A stretch of DNA of 24,132 nt from JAMCRM01 sp041685075 (GTDB lineage: Bacteria > Acidobacteriota > Terriglobia > Bryobacterales > Bryobacteraceae), in NCBI GenBank assembly GCA_041685075.1, contig JAWLGN010000052.1:1-24132 (forward strand). The letters are read 5' to 3'. Position numbers and translations under genes: made by a program. The notes below the pieces were generated by a model. It had not been told where the DNA came from. It did not search any database and saw nothing but the letters and a program-made list of their open reading frames with translations. Shown here in pieces: positions 1 to 9,834 of this stretch (position 1 is the stretch's first letter; every line of letters begins with the position of its first letter).

Positions 1-453
1 GTTGAACGAGCCGCCGCCGGCGCCGGGGGCGAAGAGCAGCGCGGCGCCGGCGAGCCCGATGAGCATGCCCGCGATGGCGGGTCCGTGCAGGCGCTCGCCT
101 CGCAGCAGCATGGCTTCGATTCCCACCATCCAGAAAGGCGAGATGGTAAGGATCAGACCCGCCACCCCGCTGGGGACGATCTGCTGGGCGAAGACCAAAC
201 AGCCGTTGCCCACCCCCAGGGTCATCAGTCCGGTTAGAGAGGCGGACAGCAGTTCCCGCCCGCGAGGCAGCCGCACCCGCGCGGCCATCGCCGCCGCGAT
301 CATGATGGCTCCCGAGGCCAGGTAGCGCGTCCCCACCAGCAGCAGCGGAGGGAAGGATTCCAGCGCCATCCGGATCCCCAGGTACGTAGTGCCCCAGAAC
401 AGGCACACCGCGCACAAGGCCGCGTAGGGGAGGAGGTTCGGATGGTGCTTCAA
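1..453 (-). CDS. EamA/DMT-family transporter, 3' part cut by the window edge
   Basis: Inner-membrane permease of the drug/metabolite transporter superfamily (EamA, RhaT/YedA-like). Only the first 151 codons are in the window. Reading the minus strand, the first membrane segment holds FWGTTYLGIRMAL, the usual EamA signature. Further hydrophobic segments follow, including VGTRYLASGAIMIAAAMAA, and a long central segment GVAGLILTISPFWMVGIEA matches the typical EamA helix. The start is TTG at 453. An in-frame TAA lies four codons upstream and no ATG or GTG precedes the first membrane segment, so TTG is the only start that keeps helix 1. The Shine-Dalgarno is weak. It is divergent from maeB. Substrate cannot be inferred; members export amino acids, nucleosides or other metabolites. 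The family is secure, the substrate is not. Confidence 0.85.
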   Translation of the reverse strand, partial: MKHHPNLLPYAALCAVCLFWGTTYLGIRMALESFPPLLLVGTRYLASGAIMIAAAMAARVRLPRGRELLSASLTGLMTLGVGNGCLVFAQQIVPSGVAGLILTISPFWMVGIEAMLLRGERLHGPAIAGMLIGLAGAALLFAPGAGGGSFN

Positions 454-475
454 CGATTCAGATTAGCAGAACTGT

Positions 476-512
476 GATGCCGATTACGGCGGTCCGTCAC
501 GGCATCGTGCCG
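476..512. repeat. Interleaved inverted repeats upstream of maeB
   Basis: GATGCCG (476-482) pairs with CGGCATC (500-506). Inside that loop ACGG (486-489) pairs with CCGT (494-497) around a CGGT tetraloop. The CGGCA of the right arm (500-504) can instead pair with TGCCG (508-512) around a 3-base loop. The TGCCG/CGGCA half-site therefore occurs three times in alternating orientation between the divergent EamA and maeB genes. It could be a regulator-binding site or an RNA switch if transcription starts upstream of it. Function is inference. Confidence 0.45.
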
Positions 513-570
513 CATGATTGGAGCTTCCTGTCCGTGCGCTTCCGATCGTCGATTTCGGATCAACAGAGAG

Positions 571-576
571 TATAAT
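571..576 (+). promoter_or_regulatory. Candidate -10 element (TATAAT) of maeB
   Basis: A perfect TATAAT lies 26 bases before the maeB ATG. A start site about 7 bases downstream would give a leader of about 20 bases containing the Shine-Dalgarno at 588-595. No convincing -35 hexamer is visible at 16-18 bases upstream, so this is a candidate only. Confidence 0.35.
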
Positions 577-587
577 CATCTCTGGCC

Positions 588-595
588 GGAGGAGG
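588..595 (+). promoter_or_regulatory. Strong ribosome binding site of maeB
   Basis: GGAGGAGG sits 7 bases before the ATG at 603 and fixes that start. Confidence 0.8.
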
Positions 596-602
596 CCCAC
601 AG

Positions 603-2885
<2,283 letters not shown>

Positions 2886-2888
2886 CGC

Positions 2889-4595
2889 TCAACGCGCTTC
2901 GATGGGTTTCTTGGAGCGGCCGGGGTGCTGCTGGAAGATGTGCTGCCAGTGCGCGGCACGGCGCGCATCGCCAATGCGGGCGAAGATGTCGGCCGCGGAG
3001 CGGGCGCACCCGGGATAACCGCCGTGGTTCAGGATGGCGGCGCACTGCTCCTCCATGGCCACCAGCGCTTCGAGTGACGGGAGCGGCTGGACGCCCGCGG
3101 GCGGCTGCCGCATGAAGACCACCCCGGCGGCGTCGCGGTAGACCAGCTTCCACTCCTTCTGGACAGGATCGGCCAGGGCGGCCGGCAGCAGGTAGACCTC
3201 GCCGCTCCGGTCGAACAGCGGCATGAGGATTACCTGGATGCCGTAACGGTCCAGCAGTTCCTCGGCGCCGGGCTTGCCGTCCTTCGGATCGGCGTTATAG
3301 GCGATCCGCTGGCCATCCTGGAAGGCGGTTTCGTTGAGCGCCCGGCCGTCCATGAAGACCCGCTGGTGCGGCCACAGGCGCCAGATGAGATAGCCACCCT
3401 GGTCGTAGATGTTGAACATGGGTGCCGCCACCTTGTGGCGGAGCAGAAATTCGGCGGCGCCGGAGGGGTACGCCCAGTCGTTCACCCGGTAGCGGAAGGC
3501 GCTGCCCCATTGCCGCCAGCCGAAGCCGTCGGCAGCCACCAGCAGCGCCAGAAACGCGGCGCTCAACGGAAGGGCGCGGCGGGAGGGCGCGTAGCTTCCC
3601 AGGACGATGCCTCCCAGGATGCCCACCAGGATGATATTGCGCGCGGCGCTGAGCGCGGCCGCGGCGAAGAGCGCAAACAGCAGCCAGTCCTTCAGGCGGA
3701 CGCGCTTGCGCGCCCACAGCAGCACGGCAGCCGAGCAGTAGAGCACCACGGTGAACGACGACAGCTCCCAGAACTTGGGCGGCTTCCATTCCATGATGGA
3801 GGACTGCATGGGGCTCTGCCGGTAGAGCAGCAGCGCCTGGAAGACGCGCCACCCCGTCGGGTTCAGTGCGGAAGCCAGCACGGCAACGGCGGTAACGATG
3901 AGCAGGCGGCGCTCGTCCGCCGCCGGGCGGCCCCGCCGGCGCTCCAGGAGCGTTTCGGCGCAGTAGACGCCCATGACGACCCAGCCCAGGAAGAAGCCGC
4001 TGTGGCAGTTGGCCCAGATCGCCAGGATGGGCGGCAGCAACCAGAGCCAGCGCCGGTACTCCAAAATCGCGATCGAGGCCGCGAGGAAGAGGTAGGTGAA
4101 CAGGTACGGCCGGTCGGCGGTAACAAAGGCCGCCACCGAGGCCGTAGCCAGCGCCGCCATCAGCGGGCGGTAGAAGCCGCCGCAGCGGCGCCGGACTGCC
4201 AGGCCCACCAGGAGGCATAGCGCGGCCAGCAGCAACTGCCGCAGCACGATCACTCCCGGAAAGCCGCCGGCGCGATGAGCCAGGTAGAGCACCACCTGCG
4301 CCAGCCATTCGTGCTTCAGGTTGAAGTCCCGCACAATCTCTTCGCCGTCATAGAGCGGCGCGGAGCGGTAGGTGGTGAAGGCGAACGGGTCGGGCGCCGG
4401 CAAGGCGCGGTTCTGCCAGATGTACTCCCCGGTTTTGAGATGCCACCAGAAATCCGGATCGCCGATTTCGACCGAAAAGGCGGCCAGCATGACGATGGCA
4501 GCCGCGAGAAGAAGGGCGATGCGCGGCCACGCCGGCGCGTGTCGGGCCGTCGATGCGGTTTTCGATGCCGCCCGTGGGGCGGTGCTGCGGGACAT
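2889..4595 (-). CDS. Polytopic membrane protein, GT-C glycosyltransferase-like
   Basis: Predicted inner-membrane protein of 568 residues with many hydrophobic helices from residue 25 to about 365, then a soluble C-terminal part. After the first helix comes a large outside loop with GDPDFWWHLKTGEYIW (about 45-60) and NLKHEWLAQ (about 92-100). This acidic D-x-D plus H-E-W-L layout is typical of GT-C-fold, lipid-sugar-using transferase-like proteins. DRPYLFTYLF (161-170) is another conserved-looking patch. The C-terminal part begins with FNIYDQGGYLIWRL and VFMDGRALNE, a pattern seen in uncharacterised bacterial members. The true substrate is unknown and catalysis is inferred only from layout. 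It lies 60 bases after the kinase stop and may be co-transcribed. A purine-rich AAGGGG precedes the ATG at unusually short spacing. No function in the literature comes to mind for this exact family. Confidence 0.8.
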   Translation of the reverse strand: MSRSTAPRAASKTASTARHAPAWPRIALLLAAAIVMLAAFSVEIGDPDFWWHLKTGEYIWQNRALPAPDPFAFTTYRSAPLYDGEEIVRDFNLKHEWLAQVVLYLAHRAGGFPGVIVLRQLLLAALCLLVGLAVRRRCGGFYRPLMAALATASVAAFVTADRPYLFTYLFLAASIAILEYRRWLWLLPPILAIWANCHSGFFLGWVVMGVYCAETLLERRRGRPAADERRLLIVTAVAVLASALNPTGWRVFQALLLYRQSPMQSSIMEWKPPKFWELSSFTVVLYCSAAVLLWARKRVRLKDWLLFALFAAAALSAARNIILVGILGGIVLGSYAPSRRALPLSAAFLALLVAADGFGWRQWGSAFRYRVNDWAYPSGAAEFLLRHKVAAPMFNIYDQGGYLIWRLWPHQRVFMDGRALNETAFQDGQRIAYNADPKDGKPGAEELLDRYGIQVILMPLFDRSGEVYLLPAALADPVQKEWKLVYRDAAGVVFMRQPPAGVQPLPSLEALVAMEEQCAAILNHGGYPGCARSAADIFARIGDARRAAHWQHIFQQHPGRSKKPIEAR

Positions 4596-4655
4596 GCCCC
4601 TTCAGTGTACTGGGGCTACGGGAGGGCGTACAACCGCGGCGCCGGCCAACGGGAG

Positions 4656-6251
4656 TCAACGGCGCGGGCTTTCCGGGCGCTTCAGCGAGGGGCCTTGCGG
4701 CGCCGGCCGATTGGCGAGTTGGAACCTCACCTCCACCTGCACCACCGCCCGCACCGCTTCGGTACCCGCCATCGCCGGGCGAAAGCGCCACTTCTGCACC
4801 GCTTCGATGGCCTTCCGATCCAGGCCGGTTTCGAGCGAGCGCACGACCTGGATGGAGGCCGGGGAGCCGCTCTCATCCACCTCGACGGCGAGCAGAACCG
4901 CACCCTGGCGTCCGGCGCGCCTGGCCTCCTCGGTGTACTCCGGCGGGACCTGATAGAGCAGCACGGGTGGAGTGCGCCGCGGGGGAGCCGGCTGGGTGGG
5001 GGGAGGCTGCGAGACGGGAGGTTCCGATGCGGCCGGCGGCGGGGAGGCTTCCTGCGCGGGCGCGGGCGGCTGCGTCCTGGGCGGCTCCGGCACGGGGCTC
5101 TCGGCCGCGGCTGTCTTCTCTTCGGGCGGCGGAGCCGCGGGGGTGCGTAAAGGTTTAGCCGTCTGCACCTCGGCTGCCCGCCTGGCTACGCTGGGAACCG
5201 GCTTAGCCACCCCTCCCATGGATGCGGAGCGCCTGGAGGCGGGAGGCGGCGGGCTGGTACTCTCAACGGCGGCGGCAGCCCGGACGGCAGGCTGCGATGC
5301 GCTCCCGCCCGCTTCTGGCGAACCCCGCCACCACGTCGCCGCCATCCAGGCGGTTGCGATTAGAACGACCATCACGGCGCCCGCGATTGCCCAGCGCGGC
5401 AGGTTACGCGCCGGGGGCGGTGCAACCACGGATACCGGCCGTTCAAGCGCGGCGGCGAGCGCCTCCACAAACTCCGTGCAAGTGCCGTAGCGGCCGGCGG
5501 GATTCTTCGACAGCGCCTTCAACAGCACGGCCGTTACGGCGCTCCCCACCCGGGACGTCACCGCGTCCAGTTGGGGCTCTTCGTAGACGATCTTGAACGC
5601 CAGCGCGGTGAAGGTATCGGCGGCGAAGGGCCTTTGGCCGCTCAATAGTTCACAGGCGGTAACGGCGAGCGAATACTGGTCCGTCCGCCCATCCACCACC
5701 GTCCCCTGCACCTGTTCCGGAGACATGTAGGAGGGGGATCCCAGCGAGATGCCGGTGCGGGTCAGGGTGCTGGAAGCGATGCGGGCGACGCCGAAATCCG
5801 CCACCTTGACGCGCCCGTCGGAGGTCAACATGAGGTTGGCGGGCTTGATATCGCGATGCACGACACCCTTCTGGTGAGCGAAGTCCAGTGCGGCGGCTGC
5901 CTGGCGCAGCACCCCCGTCACCCACTCCGGCGACAGAGGCGCGCTGGAGGCGAGGAGCCCGCTCAACGTCGGCCCGTCGATGAACTCCATCGCGATGTAA
6001 GTGACGCCGTTCTCTTCGCCGACGTGATAGACCGTGACAATACCCGGATGAGACAGGCTGCCCGCCGACTGCGCCTCGCGGTACAGCCGCTCGCGGAGGA
6101 GTGCGTGTTCGGAGGGATCGGCCACCTCGGCCAACCGCACAGTCTTGATGGCGACGGGCCGGCCGATGAGCGGGTCGAGCCCGCGATAGACCGTCCCCAT
6201 GCCGCCCCGTCCCAACTCACCCAGAATCCGGTACGGCCCCACTCTGTGCAC
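4656..6251 (-). CDS. PknB-type Ser/Thr protein kinase with periplasmic proline-rich linker and TonB C-terminal domain
   Basis: A 531-residue fusion. Residues 7-270 form a complete Hanks-type kinase: glycine loop GRGGMG (14-19), VAIK lysine (Lys36), catalytic loop HRDIKPAN (132-139, Asp134), DFG (152-154) and SPE (177-179). All key residues are intact, so it should be active. A single membrane helix follows at about 285-305. Residues about 313-430 are proline/alanine-rich with many PP pairs, as in TonB linkers. Residues about 431-512 match a TonB C-terminal domain: PPEYTEEARRAGRQGAVLLA, then DESGSPASIQVVRS, then AVQKWRFRPA. The kinase should be cytosolic and the TonB part periplasmic. The start is GTG at 6251, with GTG at 6242 as an alternative. 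There is no Shine-Dalgarno, and TATAAT lies 8 bases upstream. It follows the TolC gene by 44 bases but seems to have its own promoter. Confidence 0.93.
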   Translation of the reverse strand: MHRVGPYRILGELGRGGMGTVYRGLDPLIGRPVAIKTVRLAEVADPSEHALLRERLYREAQSAGSLSHPGIVTVYHVGEENGVTYIAMEFIDGPTLSGLLASSAPLSPEWVTGVLRQAAAALDFAHQKGVVHRDIKPANLMLTSDGRVKVADFGVARIASSTLTRTGISLGSPSYMSPEQVQGTVVDGRTDQYSLAVTACELLSGQRPFAADTFTALAFKIVYEEPQLDAVTSRVGSAVTAVLLKALSKNPAGRYGTCTEFVEALAAALERPVSVVAPPPARNLPRWAIAGAVMVVLIATAWMAATWWRGSPEAGGSASQPAVRAAAAVESTSPPPPASRRSASMGGVAKPVPSVARRAAEVQTAKPLRTPAAPPPEEKTAAAESPVPEPPRTQPPAPAQEASPPPAASEPPVSQPPPTQPAPPRRTPPVLLYQVPPEYTEEARRAGRQGAVLLAVEVDESGSPASIQVVRSLETGLDRKAIEAVQKWRFRPAMAGTEAVRAVVQVEVRFQLANRPAPQGPSLKRPESPRR

Positions 6252-6259
6252 TGGAAGCG

Positions 6260-6265
6260 ATTATA
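6260..6265 (-). promoter_or_regulatory. Candidate -10 element for a leaderless kinase mRNA
   Basis: On the minus strand TATAAT is followed by exactly 8 bases (CGCTTCCA) and then the GTG start of the kinase gene. A normal start site 6-8 bases after the hexamer would fall at the start codon, and no Shine-Dalgarno is visible. The -35 region is not recognisable. The same layout precedes the xdhC-type gene (14827-14832). Confidence 0.4.
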
Positions 6266-6295
6266 CTCCGGGCGTTGGCGCCGGGGACGATTTTG

Positions 6296-7582
6296 CTATT
6301 GCAACGCCGCCAACAGGTCGCCGGTATGGTGCAGCAGGTTGTATTGGGCGCGCTGGAGCGTGTATTCGGCGTCGTAGAACTCGATCCAGCGGCTGGTTTC
6401 GGCCACGCGCGCTTCCTCCACCTGCCGGAGGGCGGCGCGGCCTTCCTGCATCTGGGCCAGGAGAATCGATAGCTGTTCGCGAGCGAGTTCCAGGTTGAGG
6501 CGCGCTACTTCGCGGGCGTTTTCGGCGCGGCGCACTTCGCGAAAGCTGCGGCGCGTGTCGGCGATGATGCGGTTGCGGGTAGCCTCCAGCTCTGTGCGCA
6601 GGCGAGCGGCTTCAATTTTGGATTGTGCCACGGCGGCGCCCACGCCCGAACCCGGCAGGATGGGCAACTGAACGGAGATGCCGATTTGGCCGTTGTTGCG
6701 CTGGAAGCGCTGGAAGTAATCCTCGTAGTTGTTGAAGCGGGAGAAGAGACCGTATTGGGCGACGAGGTCGACGCGGGGAAGGCGGGCGGCGCGCTCGGAG
6801 CGCACCTGCAGGCCCCGCGCCATGATCTGGGATTCGATCTGCCGGAGCGTCTTGTTCGATTCGGTGGCGCTTTGAACGGCCTCTTCCTCGGTGAGGGGCA
6901 GGGCAGGCACCGGGCGCTCGGATTCGACCGGGCGTACGCGGTCGTCGGCGGTTAGGCCTACGGCGATGGCGAGGGAGGTTTCGGCGGCAGCCTGGTCGGC
7001 TTCGAGATTCTCGACCAACTGGCGCGCCTGGGCCAGGTTCAGCGCGGCGCGGCGGCGCTCGATGGGGAGCAGGCGGCCTTCCTCGACCTGGGCATCCACG
7101 GCGCGCTCGACCCGTTCCATGCTCTCGACCTCGCGGCGGGCCAGCGTGGCCAGGCGGCCGGCGCGCTCGGCCTCGAGGTACAGCTCGGCGGTCCGCCAGG
7201 CCACCTCGTCGCGCGCGCCGGAAACGGCCAGCCCCGCGCCGCGGGCGTTTTCGCGAGCCTGCGCCACGGCGTAGCTTTGGGGGCGGTTGAAGAGGAACTG
7301 GGTGGCCTGCGCCTGCACGATGGAGGGGGCCGATCCCTCGATGCTCATGGGGAAGCCGTTGGTATAGGCCAGGCCGCTGCCCACCACGATGCGCGGCGTG
7401 AAGGGATCGCGGGCCAGACGCACGGCCTGCCGCGCCTTTTCTTCTTCGAGAGCCGCTATCACCACGTCGGGATTCTGCTTGACGGCCTGGTCCACGGCCT
7501 GCCGGAGCGTCATGCTGCGCACCTCGGCATTGAGGCCCGCGGCCGCGGCCGCGAAGAAAACGAAAACCACGAGCTTCACCAT
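6296..7582 (-). CDS. TolC-family outer membrane efflux protein
   Basis: Outer-membrane channel component of a tripartite exporter. The 428-residue product has an N-terminal signal peptide (hydrophobic stretch of about residues 3-19 ending AAAAAGLNAEV). Two halves of long amphipathic coiled-coil helices rich in Ala, Glu and Arg follow, the TolC/OEP pattern: LRQAVDQAVKQNPDVVIAAL opens the first half and EEEAVQSATESNKTLRQIES the second. Strand-forming segments (VDLVAQYGLFSRF, QIGISVQLPILPGSGVG) begin the second repeat. The ATG at 7582 is followed at once by GTG. A run of six G precedes it with almost no spacing, so initiation is poorly defined and may be coupled to the permease, whose stop is 21 bases upstream. 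It fits an operon with the TPR and permease genes. No membrane-fusion protein is adjacent. Confidence 0.9.
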   Translation of the reverse strand: MVKLVVFVFFAAAAAGLNAEVRSMTLRQAVDQAVKQNPDVVIAALEEEKARQAVRLARDPFTPRIVVGSGLAYTNGFPMSIEGSAPSIVQAQATQFLFNRPQSYAVAQARENARGAGLAVSGARDEVAWRTAELYLEAERAGRLATLARREVESMERVERAVDAQVEEGRLLPIERRRAALNLAQARQLVENLEADQAAAETSLAIAVGLTADDRVRPVESERPVPALPLTEEEAVQSATESNKTLRQIESQIMARGLQVRSERAARLPRVDLVAQYGLFSRFNNYEDYFQRFQRNNGQIGISVQLPILPGSGVGAAVAQSKIEAARLRTELEATRNRIIADTRRSFREVRRAENAREVARLNLELAREQLSILLAQMQEGRAALRQVEEARVAETSRWIEFYDAEYTLQRAQYNLLHHTGDLLAALQ

Positions 7583-7603
7583 CCCCCCATTGTACGGGCG
7601 CGT

Positions 7604-8809
7604 CTACTCGTAACGCAGCGCTTCGGTGGGGTTCAGCCGGGAGGCCCGGTTGGCGGGAAGCATGCCGAAGATCAGGCCTACCGCGCAGGAGACCGCGAAG
7701 GCCACCACGATCGCCACCGTCGAGATGGGGATGTGAATGTTATCGGCGAACACCCGGATGGCCAGCGGCACCGAGATGCCCGCCAGGATGCCCAGAATGC
7801 CCCCCCCCAGGCTCACCAGCGTGGCTTCGGTGAGGAACTGCATGAGGATCTCGCGGCGTGAAGCTCCTACCGCCATGCGCACCCCGATCTCGCGAGTGCG
7901 CTCCGTGACGGTCACCAGCATGATGTTCATGATGCCGATGCCGGAGATCACCAGCGCGATGGCCGAGACCATGATCAGCACGCCGGTCAGCACCAGGGCG
8001 ATGTTATTGGCGGCGTCGAGAATGGCGGTGAGGTTCTCCACCCGGTAGCGCGCGCCGGGGCGGTGGCGCGACTCCAGAATACTGCGCACCACCTGGGTCA
8101 CGGCTTCCACGTCTTCCGGGTCGCGCACCTGCACATACATGGGGTCGATGCGCTCGATGGGGGTGAAGTAGCGGATTACGGTGATGGGAATGAGAACGGT
8201 TTCGCGCGCCAACTCCGTCTGGCCGAAGCTTTCGACGCGCTCCCGGAAGGTGCCCACCACGGTGAACTGCAGCCCGTGCACCTTGATGACCTGCCCGACG
8301 GCGGCACTGGGGCTGCCGAAGAGGCGGCGGGCCAGCTCCTCGGTGAGCAGCGCCACCTTCTGGCGCAATGTCACGTCGCTCGCATCCAGGAAGCGGCCCG
8401 AGGAGACGATCAGGTTGCGCACGGTCTGGTAGTGCTGGTCGGAGCCGATGACCGCCACGTCCTCTTCACGGCCGCTTATGATCATGCGGTCGTAGTTGCT
8501 CATCACGCCGGTGGCGGCGACGATGCGGTCGCCGAGCTGCCGGCGCACCGCTTCCACGTCCGCGGAGTTGATGAAATCCGCCGCGGAGACGGTTGCGCTC
8601 GATCCCGCCGTCTCGTAGTAGGCGAAGATCATGTTGGAGCCGATGCCCTGAATCTGTTCCAGGATGTACTCGCGGCTGGTGAGCGAAATGGTCACCACCA
8701 GGATGACCGAGGCGGTGCCGATCACCATCCCGAGCATAGTGAGGATGGAGCGGACCGGATTGGCGCGCAGCGCCTGGACGCTGAACTTCAGCGCCTCGCC
8801 GATTTGCAA
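7604..8809 (-). CDS. MacB/FtsX-type ABC transporter permease
   Basis: Inner-membrane permease of the MacB/LolCE class (type VII ABC transporters), 401 residues. One N-terminal helix lies in RSILTMLGMVIGTASVILVV. A periplasmic core domain (MacB_PCD, about residues 40-250) follows. The C-terminal FtsX domain has three helices and the family signature TERTREIGVRMAVGASRREI, ending in MLPANRASRLNPTEALRYE. These permeases couple cytosolic ATP hydrolysis to periplasmic movements for lipoprotein, peptide or drug export. The start is TTG at 8809, supported by GGGAGG (8819-8824) 9 bases upstream. It begins 16 bases after the TPR stop and is followed by TolC. The ATPase partner and the membrane-fusion protein are absent from this neighbourhood, so they must be encoded elsewhere or shared. 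Confidence 0.92.
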   Translation of the reverse strand: MQIGEALKFSVQALRANPVRSILTMLGMVIGTASVILVVTISLTSREYILEQIQGIGSNMIFAYYETAGSSATVSAADFINSADVEAVRRQLGDRIVAATGVMSNYDRMIISGREEDVAVIGSDQHYQTVRNLIVSSGRFLDASDVTLRQKVALLTEELARRLFGSPSAAVGQVIKVHGLQFTVVGTFRERVESFGQTELARETVLIPITVIRYFTPIERIDPMYVQVRDPEDVEAVTQVVRSILESRHRPGARYRVENLTAILDAANNIALVLTGVLIMVSAIALVISGIGIMNIMLVTVTERTREIGVRMAVGASRREILMQFLTEATLVSLGGGILGILAGISVPLAIRVFADNIHIPISTVAIVVAFAVSCAVGLIFGMLPANRASRLNPTEALRYE

Positions 8810-8825
8810 AAGACGATTCCTCCCG

Positions 8826-9713
8826 TCATCCGCCGGACACCTGCCGGAGCAGTTTCTCGGCCTCGCGGCGGGGCGGATCGTCCGGGGTGAGACTGGCGTT
8901 CAGGTAGCGTTCGAGCAGGTCGCGCGCTTGGTCGAGATTGCGGCCGGCCTGAATGTAGGTATTGGCGCGTTCAAACAGCAGCTTGGGGCTTTCGGGAGCG
9001 ATCTTCGCGGCCCGCTGGAAGCTCTGCTCGCTTTCGTGGAAACGCCCCTGTTTGGCCAGGAACTTGGCCAGATCGATCAGGCGGCCCACCTGCTGGGGAG
9101 CCAGCTCGGCGGCGCGGCGGAGTTGCTGTTCGGCGCCGCTGGAGTCCTTGCGCTTTTCGGCCAGCTTGGCGCGGGCGTAGTGGCCCTCGACGGGGTCGCG
9201 CGCGGCGATGCGCTCGGCCAGCGCGGCGGCTTTTTCATAGCCGCCCCCGAGGAAGCCCGGCGCCTGGAGGTAGTACTCGAACAGGTCGTTGGCGGCTTCT
9301 TCGTTATCGGGATCCAGTTGCACGGCTTTTTCGAAGTACTGGCGCGCCTTGCCGGCGTAGCGCGGCGCCGTGAGGAACGACGACGTTTCAGCCCGGCGCC
9401 CATAGGCGCGCCCCAGCCACAGGGCGTGTGCCGACGAAGACGGATCGGCCGCCACGGCCTTCTCCAGCCAGTCGGTAGCGCGGCGGAAATCGCCCTGCAT
9501 GTAATAGTTGCGGCCAATGAGCTGATGGGTGGCCGCGTCCTTGGGTTCCAGCTTCAGCAGGATGGCGAGCGAACCGTCGAAATCGGTGCGATCGTACAAC
9601 TTGCGGGCGCGCTCATACTCCGGCGACGCCGCCCAAAGGGCCGCCGCGATTGCCAGCGCCACGACTGTACGTACGATCAAGCCCACCTTCTCCCACTGTA
9701 CTCTGGAGGTCAT
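8826..9713 (-). CDS. TPR-repeat protein, probably secreted or membrane-anchored
   Basis: A 295-residue protein. An N-terminal hydrophobic segment (VGLIVRTVVALAIAAALWAA) looks like a signal peptide or anchor. Tandem tetratricopeptide repeats follow, for example TDWLEKAVAADPSSSAHALW, ARQYFEKAVQLDPDNEEAAN, EQQLRRAAELAPQQ and EQSFQRAAKIAPESPKLLFE, each with the Ala/Pro spacing of TPR helices. TPR proteins are protein-binding scaffolds; the partner is unknown. An in-frame reading extends upstream to 9887. The ATG at 9713 is chosen because a clear GGAGGT (9717-9722) precedes it and because the longer form would overlap the divergent wzm-type gene and bury the hydrophobic segment. It is first in the apparent operon with permease and TolC, so it may act as an accessory to that exporter (inference). 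Confidence 0.88.
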   Translation of the reverse strand: MTSRVQWEKVGLIVRTVVALAIAAALWAASPEYERARKLYDRTDFDGSLAILLKLEPKDAATHQLIGRNYYMQGDFRRATDWLEKAVAADPSSSAHALWLGRAYGRRAETSSFLTAPRYAGKARQYFEKAVQLDPDNEEAANDLFEYYLQAPGFLGGGYEKAAALAERIAARDPVEGHYARAKLAEKRKDSSGAEQQLRRAAELAPQQVGRLIDLAKFLAKQGRFHESEQSFQRAAKIAPESPKLLFERANTYIQAGRNLDQARDLLERYLNASLTPDDPPRREAEKLLRQVSGG

Positions 9714-9716
9714 TCT

Positions 9717-9722
9717 ACCTCC
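9717..9722 (-). promoter_or_regulatory. Ribosome binding site fixing the TPR gene start
   Basis: GGAGGT on the minus strand, 3 bases before the ATG at 9713. It supports this start over the in-frame candidates upstream. Confidence 0.65.
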
Positions 9723-9749
9723 ATCCCTCATGGATGCGAAAGAACTTCC

Positions 9750-9790
9750 GCGCGTTACAACCAGCCCCGCCATACTAATAGCTAACGCGC
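9750..9790. repeat. 8-bp inverted repeat in a divergent promoter region
   Basis: GCGCGTTA (9750-9757) and TAACGCGC (9783-9790) are perfect inverted copies with a 25-base spacer, so the arm centres are about 33 bases apart, close to three helical turns. The element sits between the TPR gene and the ABC-2 permease gene, where both promoters must lie. A paired operator is possible; no known regulator can be named. Confidence 0.4.
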
Positions 9791-9834
9791 AAAACGGCCT
9801 CGTGCCGGCGTGTGCAACCGTTTGAAAGGATGCT

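Noticed and set aside
4940..5340. Low-complexity region considered as a tandem DNA repeat
   Set aside because: It encodes the Pro/Ala-rich linker of the kinase-TonB protein; no exact repeat unit is present.
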